Below, piece by piece: positions 10,803-21,700 of a stretch of DNA of 64,000 nucleotides; positions within the stretch are counted from its first letter, which is position 1; the number at the start of each line of letters is the position of its first letter. Source of the stretch: Blastomyces gilchristii SLH14081 (taxonomy: Eukaryota; Ascomycota; Eurotiomycetes; Onygenales; Ajellomycetaceae); the NCBI RefSeq assembly GCF_000003855.2, contig NW_003101680.1, positions 1,560,976 to 1,624,975 of the forward strand, written 5' to 3'. The notes under the pieces were generated by a model, which saw nothing but the letters and a program-made list of their open reading frames with translations, was not told where the DNA came from and searched no databases. Both the position numbers and the translations under genes were made by a program.

Positions 10803-11727
10803 GTTTATTGCTGGAGTATAAAATGACTTGGGAGATAATATGTGCCCTGAGAATTGGGACAGGCGGGTTCGGAGTCGAATCGCAATGCCGGATGCCAGGA
10901 TGAGGAGGATCGAAACGACAAAATAAACGCCAATACACTTAGAGAGTGAATTTGTTTTTTTCAATTGATGGGCTTCAACCTTCATGTATATATATTATAT
11001 CAATGTGTCTAGAAAGAATAACTATAGAGCCAGGTCAGTCTTTGGGTGTTGAATCGCAGCTGAAACTTGCCTCGGCGGCGCTCCTCCCGCACTAGTCTGT
11101 TTCCAGCTGGCTAGCGTCCACCTCGGGATTATCCAAACGTCATCCCAGTATGCGCCGAACAACTTCACATTTTCCCATTCAGGCAAAGGTTTCGCTACTT
11201 ACCTCTCGGATCTCGTGGAATGCGCGCGTAAACAGGTAGAAAGCTTCTTCGGACAGTCAAATTATTGTATTTATTTTATCTAAACCACCCATACACCGTT
11301 CATTCACGACCGATTATTGACCAGCGCGGGGTACACGTATTCCTACTCAAAATTCTGCACCTCCCGCTGGACCAGGTTTGACGGTGTTATATTGCTCTGT
11401 GTGCAACTATCTGTGATTCCAGCTATTTCACAGGGCTGAAGCTAGCTTGCCTGCTCTCCGATCGAACGCTTAAACCCATTTTCACTTGTCAACCTCTCTC
11501 TATCCTCCCCACAGTTTACATATATCCCGCGCAGGCGCCCAGCATCCATAAAACCACAGTTGCAGACTAAAACTCCATACTATATACTAAATTAAGCTAA
11601 ATTCTCTAATTCTCCTCTGTGAGTTGCGCCTGAACCCGGCCGTTGATAACACTTCCTAATAAATCAGTTAGAAACTAATTACAAATCGTGGGCAGATCCT
11701 CAATTCCCGTTGCACAACCCGTGCATC
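10803..11727. promoter_or_regulatory. Divergent intergenic region, MET22 / LSB5
   Basis: 925 bp between starts. The first 183 bp (10803-10985) could code for an N-terminal extension of the phosphatase. The rest shows no gene. No perfect CACGTG or Cys3-type palindrome was seen. Confidence 0.5.
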
Positions 11728-13433
11728 ATGTTCTCCGGATCTGTAAGTTCTCCCTTTCTTGTTATTGTTTCAGTTAATATTGCCATCTACGGTAGCTATG
11801 TTCTGCTTTGTCAATCCAAATTTCCATCTTTCTTTCTGTCACCTCACAAAAGGAAATTCTCACTTGATAAACGTGACAGCATATCGATCAAATTGCCTTG
11901 GTTGTCTGTTTCGTATCTAATGAGATCGGATACAGCCTCTCTTCTCTTGTGATTTATTCTATTATTTCTTATACTACATCTACACTTTCTATTGTTAGGG
12001 ACACATATTGGATTGTATCATCTATTGCTATATTGCTAGTTTGCGTGTCTCCAGCTAATCATATGGATACCCTTTTTCTCTGGAAACAGAAACCGTATTC
12101 GGCGATCACTGTTCAAATCGACAGGCTCACAAGTGAAGAGTACGACATCGACGACTCGAGTGGAATTGTAGACCTGATCGAAGTGGTCCGCCTACAAACG
12201 ACCGGTCCAAGTGAGGCCAGTCGCGCCCTAAGAAAGAAATTGTATGTATTTTGCCCCCCAGTCGGCAAGCTATCCTTGCGATATCTAAGTACTGATTCTG
12301 CCTCAGAAAATATGGATCCGTCCATCGCCAGCTTCGGGCTCTTACAATTCTAGACTTCATTATTCAGAATACTGCCACCAGATATCTCCGCGGCTTCACT
12401 GATGAGCCACTGCTCGAACGCCTTCGTGTAGCTGCTACAGATCCAGTTTCAGACCAAGAAGTTAAAGACAAATGCAGGCAACTGTTCTTACAATGGTCGT
12501 CCTCCTTCAATGGAGTTGCTGGTATGGAACGGATTGCGGCTCTTCACAAGCAACTGCCGCGACGGAAAAAGCCGATGAACCTACAACAATCCAAAGTCCT
12601 CAAGGAAACTGAAGCGCGTCCTGAATCTCCAATTGGTCACTCTGTATCCATTTCTACAGGCAATGGCCCCTCTACCGTTTTGTCGTCTCCCACGTCTTCA
12701 AAGGCTTCCAGATCTAGTAGGTCAAGTATCTCCAAGATAGCGAAAGATAGGCCCTACCGCGGGAAGGCTTTCAATCTCGAAAAGGAGAGGCCAGAAATTC
12801 TGCAAACCATTGCATCCGCATCCATGGCAGGAACTAATCTTTTGAATTCGCTTAAACGGGTCAACCGTGAGAATGAGCGTGTGAGTGACAACGCGGAAGT
12901 AATGAGCCAATTCGATTTATGCAAAGACCTACGGCGGCAAATTTTGAGATATATCCAACATGTCGAAAGCGAAGATTTCCTCGGAAGTCTTATTCACGCG
13001 AACGACGAGCTGGTCAATGCGCTTATGACTTTTGAAGTTCTTGACAAAAGCGTCGACGATGATAGCGACAGCGATAGTGAAGGCGGGATAGGAGAGGCTG
13101 ACGCGCCAGGTGGTAGGGGGATGAACGATGGGTTTGCGGATCTCAATCTTGGCGGAACCACCAAGCCTCCGCGACCTGCAAAACCGAGCAACTTCCCCTA
13201 CAGCCCCCGATCGTCAGTATCGTACGACAAACGAAAGGACGCGGATAGTCAGAGTGAAGAGTCAGAAGATGACGAAGATGATGATGAAGACAACCCGTTC
13301 GGAGACAGGAATGCAGTGAATACTCCCGGTATTGAGAGGTCTGAACCTACTTGGTAAGAGATCCCTGGATTCAAACTCTCACACCCGCCACTAAGGATCC
13401 TAATTCGATCACCTCTGCAGGCGAGAAGTTTGA
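11728..13433 (+). CDS. LSB5: LSB5-like VHS/GAT-domain endocytic adaptor
   Basis: Four exons: 11728-11742 (15 nt), 12090-12241, 12307-13353, 13421-13433 (13 nt), total 1227 nt (408 residues). The N-terminus MFSGSKPYSAITVQIDRL leads into a VHS domain to about residue 145 (LTILDFIIQN and CRQLFLQWSSSF are visible). A basic/serine-rich linker follows, then a GAT-like helical bundle around 200-290 (DLCKDLRRQILRYIQ). The tail is acidic, with an NPF motif (EDNPFGDRNAV) of the kind bound by EH-domain proteins. Lsb5 links the actin nucleation factor Las17, ubiquitin and cortical actin patches in yeast. Splicing the last intron replaces the in-frame stop after EPTW with EPTWREV. The first intron is long (347 bp). 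Both end exons would be missed by simple ORF calling. Confidence 0.87.
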
Positions 13434-14148
13434 TGATTCTTTTTTTATATGCGCCGGTATAACTATTCATTCTCCCTTCCCCGCGAGCACCTCACAAATA
13501 CCAACGCGTCTCAGAAGTCCTCATGTCTCTTTACGTCTCCCTCATTTCGTTCCGCTAAATATGAAAAATACCCTCCTCCAAGTGGCTTTTTGCCTATGTC
13601 AGAGCAGGCTTCAATATTTGACCCAACTTGTGCTTCCTGGGTAGAAGACGTTTTTATCATGGCTATATGTCAGAAGATATCTAATGAGATATGGTCAATG
13701 ACGGAATTTGTATACTTACCTGATTGTGTCGCATAGATATCTATCAAGCGATTCCTCTCCTTTTAACAGTTGAAGATAGGCCCGTGGTGATGTGGCCGCT
13801 GCTCTCTATTTATTCTTTACAGGCTAATAATAATTATCTTCTCCAAAGAACAGTTTTGGCCGTATGCACATAACATACCGTGTGGAGGTGAGATTTTGCT
13901 TGCTACATGGGAATCACTTGCAATCCTTGACACACCCCTCCCTCCACGCACGTTTCCATCCGCTTGTCAGAATTAGAAACTGGAGATCGGTCATGTTGTA
14001 AACCTTTTCAATTCAGACGGCTATCAGATCCCCTTAGTGCGCATATAAATGAACCAAGGACTACGAAAATGCTGTCCAATAAAACTATGCACGGGCACGT
14101 ATACATGCTACGCTCGCAACACAAAATAAAACAATATTAAACCCCCCT
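13434..14148. other. Convergent intergenic region, LSB5 / MAK5
   Basis: About 715 bp between two convergent stop codons. It should contain both 3' untranslated regions. I see no open frame, repeat or regulatory palindrome worth naming. Confidence 0.5.
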
Positions 14149-16645
14149 CTAGAAATCCAACTCCCCCACATGTCCCAGAAACGCCTTGTTTCCCCCTCCA
14201 GCCAACAACGCCTCAATATCTACTCTACCTGCTGTCAAATACGTCTCGCTAACACCCATATTAATTCTCTTCCCCAACAATTCCCTCAGCTGAGCCTTGA
14301 GCCCCGCGACCTCTCCCTTCGTCATACTTCCCACTGCCTTTTCCCTGGCCTCCCTCCCGCCGCCTCTCCCCCTTCCCCTCCCCTTCCCCTTAGCCTGCTC
14401 CGCAAATTCCTCACTATCATAATCAACCCCCAAATCCTCCGCCGCGGACCGTAGCCAGTCATCTTCAGACGACAGCTTCTCCTTCGCAAGCGCATGGTCT
14501 GTTATTTTCTTCGAGAGGGTGACGCGGGGACGCACGCGGGCTATGACGCGCCGGTCCAAATCGACAGAGTGCAGCGGGAGCCGCTTCGACGAAGACGAAG
14601 ACGTGGCAGATGTGTGGACTTTTGCCGCTAAGCGCGCCACGCCGACGATTTCCTCGGGTGCGCAGAGCAGGATGGATTTACCCGAGGCGGAGGCGCGGGC
14701 TGTGCGGCCGGATCGGTGCACGTATGTATCTGCAGTGCGGGGGACATGGTAATGAATGATAAGGTCGATCCCCTTGATGTCGAGGCCGCGTGCGGCGACG
14801 TCGGTTGCGACAAGGATAGAAGATGGATCCGCAGTTGGAGAGGAGAAGCGTTCGACGGAGCGGAGACGGGCCTTCTGGGCCATGGAGGAGTGGAGGGCGA
14901 GGGCGGGGAGATTAAGGTTTTGGAGGAAGGCGGTCAGACGGCGGACGGCGGAGATAGAATTTGTGAAAACTAGTGTGCGGTGTTTCGGGTGGTAGAGCAT
15001 GAGAGTGTAGAGATATAAGTCCTGTTTGTGGAGTTTAGCGATACTTGCAAGGTGAGGTTTTTCTTCGGTGGGGGAGGGGGATGGGGGACAGCTTGGATAG
15101 AAAATGTATCCTTACCTTCTCCATAGCTGGACATTCCACAAGACCTTCCTTGAGGTTCTCCGCCATTTGAGCAACAGGATTCACGTCTATAAATTTCGGT
15201 TTGTCTTCTCTGAAGTTGAGCTTTTTAAGTAGATACTCCATCGACTGCTTGTTATCGAGCAGATCTCCGTCAAAGAAACGGCTCTTTCCCGCCAGCTTCT
15301 GTTGCAGTCCCTTATGAAAGGTCGCCGAGAAAACGAGCGTCTGCCTCCTAGGAGCCTTGGAAGCATCATCCGTGCTCTCTGAATGGGAGGCAGGCTCTTC
15401 TATTCCGTCATTCGTCTCCTTGAGATCAAGCGCAGTCACTATCTCCTCAACCTCCTTGAAATGCCCTTCACTGAGCAGTCGATCTGCTTCGTCGACAACC
15501 AGAAACTTGATATTTTGAAACCTGCGCAATAGACCGTGTCCTGTGCTGATTACATCCCAGAGCCGGCCTGGTGTACCGACAACGATATCCGCATTAGCCA
15601 GAAGCCGTTGTTGTTTTTGAACGGAAAGGCCACCAGTCAACAAAGCAATTCTCGCATTGATATTTGGGGCATTGGTGCATAATGCCGTAATATGTTTAGC
15701 TAGTTGGTGGGCGAGCTCTCTGGTCGGTGATAAAATCAGCGCAATAGGATCTTTCCCTGCGGACTCTCGATCTTTATGCTGTTGTGATGGTTCATCGTGG
15801 CGAGTCTCTAGGTAATATTCCAGAATGGGAATACCAAATGCCAGTGTCTTACCGGAACCTGTCGACGCTTTACCGACGACATCATGGCCGGCGGCGATAG
15901 CGGGTATACATGCAGACTGAATCGGAGTGGGCTTCGCGAATTTGAGCTTCGACAGGCTTGTTTGAATCTCAGCAGATATATCCAGAGGGCCCCAGGCTGA
16001 CACGTCCACCTCCTCTTCGTCATCTTCATTCAAAGCTTCAAAGGATATCCCAGATTGTAGTTCATCTTTGGGCGTGGCTTTTTTGTTATTCTGGAGTTTG
16101 GTTTCCTTCAATTTCTCCGTCTTCTTATTCTGCGCTTTCTCTTGCTTCTTCTTCTTCTTCTCCTTTCTCTTCTCAGTCTTATCAGCCTGGGTCTGTTTCT
16201 CCTTGACATCGTCTACCCCCTCGTCATTCGGCCCTTCATCATCGGAAATCCCACTCCACTCGTCAGCGTCATCCTTCGTATCCGACGATATATCTTTGGC
16301 GGCGGTATTTTTCACTTTATTTCTAGAAACCTACACGAAAATCAACGTCATGTATTAGTTCAATGTTCACATAATATAAAAACCCTCCATCCAAAACACT
16401 CTAATTTCACGCACCTTAAATTTGACTTCTCCGTTCCCTGTTGGCCGCACAATATCCACGCCGTCAATTTCCTCCAGGCCGAAGAATCCCTCTGCATCCT
16501 CCAACCTGTCTGGCAAAGCGACCTCTTTCCAATCGAGCTGGTCAATCCCGACGATTTCTCCGTCGGCTCCGGTAACCTCGACTCGCTGGCGTTTCTTAGA
16601 TTTCCGCGACGGATCTCGCGTGTCGCGCTCTCGTTTTTTCGCCAT
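14149..16645 (-). CDS. MAK5: ATP-dependent RNA helicase MAK5
   Basis: Three exons: 16645-16415, 16330-15116, 15021-14149, total 2319 nt (772 residues). It is a nucleolar DEAD-box helicase for 60S subunit assembly. Motifs in order: Q motif (FAKPTPIQSACIPAI), I (GKASTGSGKT), Ia (SPTRELAHQL), Ib (VGTPGRLWD), II (VVDEADRLL), III (FSATFH), IV (RTLVFTNS), V (VATDVAARGLDIKG) and VI (HRSGRTARA). The N-terminus is basic (MAKKRERD), followed by a Mak5-like EGFFGLEEIDGVD segment, an acidic region and a Lys-rich block. Splicing of intron 2 joins CPAMEK to DLYLYTL, skipping a nearer AG that would bring an in-frame stop. The C-terminal tail is RG-rich (GKGRGRGRGGG). Confidence 0.93.
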
Positions 16646-16988
16646 ATTTGATAATAGCTTATATGTATATGATCGTGATTAAGGGTAGATTCCTGAGATC
16701 AGCCCGATTTTATGCCGTAAATGCTGGTCCGGGTTGTGTTAATTGTGATAATTGTGATAGTCATTCAAAGAATTCTTCTGCCCGGGAAAAAATGAATTTT
16801 AGCTCCAAAATATTTCCCCCACCAACATCAACCTCCGTTATTTATTATTCCACCGCTCCAACCTCACATGTTACGGGATTGACACTTATTTACCAGAATA
16901 CTAATACAATGAAAATAACATAAAAGAAGAAGAAATACACCGACTCCCCGACTCCCCGTATCCCGAATATCCAAATTAAAAAAAAAAC
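16646..16988. promoter_or_regulatory. Divergent promoter, MAK5 / TRM7
   Basis: 343 bp shared by two RNA-modification/ribosome-related genes read in opposite directions. A 9-nt A run abuts the TRM7 start codon. No clear known binding site was recognised. Confidence 0.55.
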
Positions 16989-18206
16989 ATGGGAAAATCC
17001 TCCAAAGACAAGCGCGACGCCTACTACCGCCTTGCCAAAGAGCAGAACTGGCGAGCCCGCTCCGCCTTCAAGCTGATCCAGATCGACGAGCAATTTGACC
17101 TGTTCGCACACTCAGATCCAGACAGCGTCACGCGCGTGGTCGACTTATGCGCCGCGCCGGGGAGTTGGAGCCAGGTCCTCAGCCGCGTGCTGATTAAGGG
17201 GGAGAGTTTCGGGCGGCGGGCGTGGGAGGAGAAGCGGCGGAGAGAACGGGGCGAGGAGCAGAAATTGGGCACCGTGAAGGAAGGGCCTGAAACAGCGGAT
17301 CAACAGCAGGGACAAAAAGGAGCGCAAAAGGAGGAAGAGGAAGAGGAGGAGGAAGAGACGCTCAAACCGCGCAAGAACGTGAAGATCGTCGCCATTGACC
17401 TCCAGCCCATGACCCCGCTGGAAGGCATCACCACTCTGAAAGCAGACATAACACACCCCTCCACCATCCCCTTGCTCCTCAAAGCTCTCGATCCAGACGA
17501 TTACACCCACGATACCTCCTCCACCAATAATACCACCACCAAAACACCACACCACCACCCGCACCCCGTCGACCTCGTCCTCTCCGACGGCGCCCCCGAC
17601 GTAACCGGCCTGCACGACCTAGACATCTACATCCAATCCCAACTCCTCTACGCCGCCCTCAACCTCGCCATCGGCGTCTTACGGCCCGGCGGCAAATTCG
17701 TCGCCAAAATCTTCCGCGGCCGCGACGTGGATCTCATCTACGCGCAGCTGAAGACTGTCTTTGAGAAGGTCTCCGTCGCGAAGCCGCGGAGCAGCCGCGC
17801 CAGTAGCCTGGAGGCCTTTGTGGTTTGCGAAGGGTTCATACCACCTGTTGCGCACAGTGACTGTACAGGACGACGAGTTGGGGGGGGGGAAGAGGGAGTG
17901 GGGGCCCGGGGCGAACATGGCATGGGCCTACTCGAAAACCCCCTCTTCGGCGGCGGCGCTGCAGTTGTCTCCTCGAATAAATCAGCGCCAGCAACAGCAT
18001 CGGAAACTACCCGCTGGATCCCGCCCTTCATAGCCTGCGGCGACCTCTCCGCCTGGGATGCAGATGCCTCCTACGAGCTGCCGCCGGGTTATGTGAGTCT
18101 GGACCCTGTGCAGCCGCCGACGGCGCCGCCATATAAGCGGGCGCTGGAGTTGAGGAGGGAGAAGGGGGGCGCGTATGGGAAGACGAAGGGGGTGGAGCTT
18201 GGATAG
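16989..18206 (+). CDS. TRM7: tRNA (cytidine/guanosine-2'-O-)-methyltransferase TRM7
   Basis: 405 residues, intronless; FtsJ/RrmJ family. Trm7 methylates the ribose of nucleotides 32 and 34 in the anticodon loop of tRNAs such as tRNA-Phe. It opens with MGKSSKDKRDAYYRLAKEQN. Lys28 (SAFKL), the S-adenosylmethionine motif VVDLCAAPGSW (50-60), LSDGAPDVTG near 198, a Lys in GKFVAKIFRGRD near 238 and the Glu in SLEAFVVC form the KDKE-type site. It is about 95 residues longer than yeast Trm7. The extra length comes from a charged insert after the first Rossmann strand (about residues 75-135, ending in nine consecutive Glu), a His/Thr/Asn-rich insert near 175-192 and a Gly-rich insert near 297-320. 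It shares a 343 bp divergent promoter with MAK5. Confidence 0.92.
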   Translation: MGKSSKDKRDAYYRLAKEQNWRARSAFKLIQIDEQFDLFAHSDPDSVTRVVDLCAAPGSWSQVLSRVLIKGESFGRRAWEEKRRRERGEEQKLGTVKEGPETADQQQGQKGAQKEEEEEEEEETLKPRKNVKIVAIDLQPMTPLEGITTLKADITHPSTIPLLLKALDPDDYTHDTSSTNNTTTKTPHHHPHPVDLVLSDGAPDVTGLHDLDIYIQSQLLYAALNLAIGVLRPGGKFVAKIFRGRDVDLIYAQLKTVFEKVSVAKPRSSRASSLEAFVVCEGFIPPVAHSDCTGRRVGGGEEGVGARGEHGMGLLENPLFGGGAAVVSSNKSAPATASETTRWIPPFIACGDLSAWDADASYELPPGYVSLDPVQPPTAPPYKRALELRREKGGAYGKTKGVELG

Positions 18207-18731
18207 TTGGTTTGTTTTCTGAAGGGGGGAAGGGAAGTTAACTACTAGTGGGTTTCGTTTATCTGATTCTTTTAACGTCTGACCCTTGGAATATTGGTAG
18301 TGGTTGCATTTGAACACTGAAGTAGGTGGTGGCTAGCTGTTCCTTTTGTTTTGGTTTTTTCTTCTTATATTATCTTAGCATACGGGTCTGGAGTTTGGAT
18401 ATCTAGAGCGGGACATGATAGATTCTTATTACAAGTTATGTATATCTTTATATATCTAGAGGAGCAATTCAATTAATCAAACGACTAAAAATTCTAGTTT
18501 TGCGTGTAAAGAAACCCATAGTTTTTTTTTTTTTTTTTTTTTTAAAGAAAAAAAAAGAAAAAGTTGGGAACAAATCACTTTTCCCATATCAGCGTACATA
18601 TCTCTAAACAAACCGGTATACGTAGCATGATGAATCCCAAAATCTCACACCATTTCTATTCATTAGACTTCAGCAATAGTGAATGAAACAAAAATAAAAA
18701 TAAAAAGAATGAAAAACTCCACCCCCCATCC
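18207..18731. other. Convergent intergenic region, TRM7 / MET10
   Basis: 525 bp between convergent stops. It contains a 22-nt T run (18522-18543) followed by an A-rich stretch. Nothing gene-like was seen; it should hold both 3' untranslated regions. Confidence 0.55.
18522..18543 (+). repeat. Poly-T tract, 22 nt
   Basis: Run of 22 T followed by A-rich sequence, in the 3'-3' interval between TRM7 and MET10. Likely a simple homopolymer. Confidence 0.9.
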
Positions 18732-21700
18732 CTAATAAACCTCCAAAACATACCGCATCTCATCCTTCAGCTTCTCGATCTCCTTCCTAGGATCCACCTT
18801 CTTCCCCAAACCAGTTTCCCTCGCGCTAACCGCAATTGCCTCCTCCAGCACCGCCGTAACATCCGGCACCGGCCACGTCGGTCCACAGAGGTAAAAAGCG
18901 CCTTCCTCCCGAATGTACGCTTGGGTAATCTCCGGCAACGTCTGCCGCATGCGGTCCTGGATGTAGATCTTCTCTGGCTGATCGCGGCTGAAGGCGCGGC
19001 CGAGCAGCGTGATCACACCTGCAGCCTGGTAGGCTTCCCACTCCTCACCGTAGCAGTATTCCTCACGCTGGTGGCGCGAGCCCATGTAGAGGAGCACGGA
19101 GCCGATTTCTTTCCCCTGCGCCTTCTCCATCGCGCGATGCTGGACGAAGGCGCGGAAGGGCGCGAGACCAGTCCCCAGCCCGGCCATGATGATGGGCTGC
19201 ATGGATTTGGGTGGGAGTTTCATCACGCTTGATTTCACGCTGACGGTGATGGGGTTGCCGGGTTTGAGGTTGCTGAGGTAGTGGGAGGCCTGGCCGTAAC
19301 GGGTGCGGCCGGCGGGGTCGACCCAGTTGACAACAACGATCATGAGGGCGACGGAAGTTGGGGTTACCTTCTGGCAGGAGGCGATGGAGTATTCGCGGCG
19401 TTTCATTGGGGAGACGATGCGAATAAGGTCCGGGAAGGTGGGGTGGGCGGAGGGGAATTCCTGGAGGAGGTCCGCGAAGGTGACTGTATCTACCTCTGAT
19501 CTGCGCTTGAATTCGTCAGCGCCCTCGGCGCTGCCGAGGGAGAGGAGGTGTTTACGCTCTTTCTCATCAGTAGCGAACGCGGCGAGAGACTCGTAGAAGC
19601 GTTTTGGCGGGCGGCCGAAGATGTCGACGTTATGGATGAGGGCTTGGTACACGGTGCGGCACTCGAGGACGGATGGATCTTCGCGCGAGGGGACCTCGAC
19701 AATGGCGTCTGGGTCCAATCCGTAGAAATTGATGAATTGGTCCACGTCCGCTGGGTTGTTTTCTGCGTGGATACCCAGGGCTTCGCCAAGGTCGTATTTG
19801 AGGCCCGAGTCTCCCAGGTCAAATTCGATGTGGAAGATGTTACGGTCGTAGGTCACAGGGGTTAGACGTCGATTCTCACTGACATGAATGGTGAAGGTCT
19901 TCGCTGCAAGGTCGGGGCGGAGCGCGGTTGTGGTCCCATAAGCCTCCTTGAAGGCCAAAGCCTGGGCGGCATCCTGCCAGTCCCGCAGGATCGAGGGCTC
20001 TTCCACATCCGACTTGTCAAATGAAGCAAAGCTCGTAGCGTGAATGTTGACGGGGAGTTTCGGCGAGTCGCTGTCTGAATCCTCGTCGGCGGATGACCAG
20101 GATTCTGGAACTTCAACAGTCCGGAGAGCTGTGTCTAGAGTTTCAGTTGCCTTGGAGAACCAGTCTGCATCCCCCAGGCTCAAAGCTAGCTTCTTCGCTC
20201 CAATAATATCGAGGTCAGGGATGGCAGTTCGCAAAAAGGCTGCTTGGAAGGCTGCGGTATCAAAATCGGTCTCTTTCGAGGCAGGTACGTCCAAGATAAG
20301 CAGTGATATTCCGCGTTGCGCAACTGCCCGCCTAAATGGCTGCGGGAGTTTCTTCTCCAAGTCCTCGTCCTTCAATCCGGAAGCTTTGACGATGATCTTT
20401 CCGGAATCCTTTGTGCTGGCTGGAATGTCTATCTCGGATAGGAGCTTGATATTGCCCACGTAGACCACATCCGCAGAGTCGATAGCATATGGTGCATCAA
20501 TACTTTGAGGCCCCTTCCGGATATCGGTACGGATGACTCCTCCCTGCACAAGATTATCGTAGGATATGTTCGTGGTAACGTTGGACGAAGAATCCCTAGC
20601 AAGTGCTTGAGCGAGAACGACGGCAGCGGCGTTTGATGCAGAGTCGTCTGTATCCCAGAACGTGTATTGCTGGACGGCAGTGGAGTCCAGAAGCTGCAAA
20701 GAGTTTGATGTTATGTTCAGCTCCACTGGTTCATTCGTAATCCTCTCAAAGACAGCAGCGGTGTTCGCAAGGGACCAGGAATGCGAGGGAGCGTATTTGA
20801 TCTCAACGCACTCCGGTGGAGTAGGGAAGCGGGTTCCAAACGTTAGGGAGGCCAAGACGTCTTCGTAAAGTGCGGAATGAACACCATTTTCCCGGACGGC
20901 CAAGTGACTCTGAACCTGACCCAGAACGCCGACGACTTTGGTAGTCTTGGGCAACGCACTCAAGAACGATTCCTCGGCGAATGGTCTGTATACCCGTACA
21001 TTGACGACACCAACACGGGCACCCTTCTTAGCCAACGAAGACGAAGCCGCCATCTGAGAAGCCAGCGTGGATTCGATGGTGCCGAAGGAAACCAAAACCG
21101 AGGTCGCTTCTGGGTGACCGTTGTATTCAAAGGGGCTGTAGTCGGTGCCTAGTTGGCCATTGAAGGCCTTGAATAGGCGCAGCAGTTTGCCCTCGGCATC
21201 GAGATGTTTCTGGTCGGGGTCCGAAGTCAATTCTGCAAGCACCTTCTTGTACGTAGCGCTAAGGCCGGACTGATCGAGGACATCGATGACCTGGGTGATC
21301 TCCCGTCCGACTCTGATGCCATCGTAGACATGGATAGTAGGCAGTATACTGGCTAGCAGAGTCGAGAACAAGGCCATATGCTGAGATTCGTAGGCAGAGA
21401 GGCTCGACACCAAGCCAAGACCCAGCTCCTCAGCAAGAGTCAGGGAGGTAGTGTAATCGGCAACAAGACCCCCGACGGCACCGCCAGCATAGTCCACTAC
21501 AGCAACATGGGCAACAAAGGGGTTTGCGACTGAGTAGAGCAGGGAGAGCTGTTCCAATGCTGGACGGAGATACTGCAGGGTAGCGGACGAGGCAATAATC
21601 GACTGCGGGATATACCGCTTCTTGAGATCAAAGTCCTTGGAGAAGATATAACCCAGGGCAATGGCGCCGGCACCCTGGCGAGTCTGCATGGGGTGGACGG

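Noticed and set aside
17145..17615. 156-codon minus-strand frame rich in Gly/Val/Leu over TRM7
   Set aside because: Antisense to the well-supported methyltransferase; its Leu runs mirror the Glu runs of TRM7.
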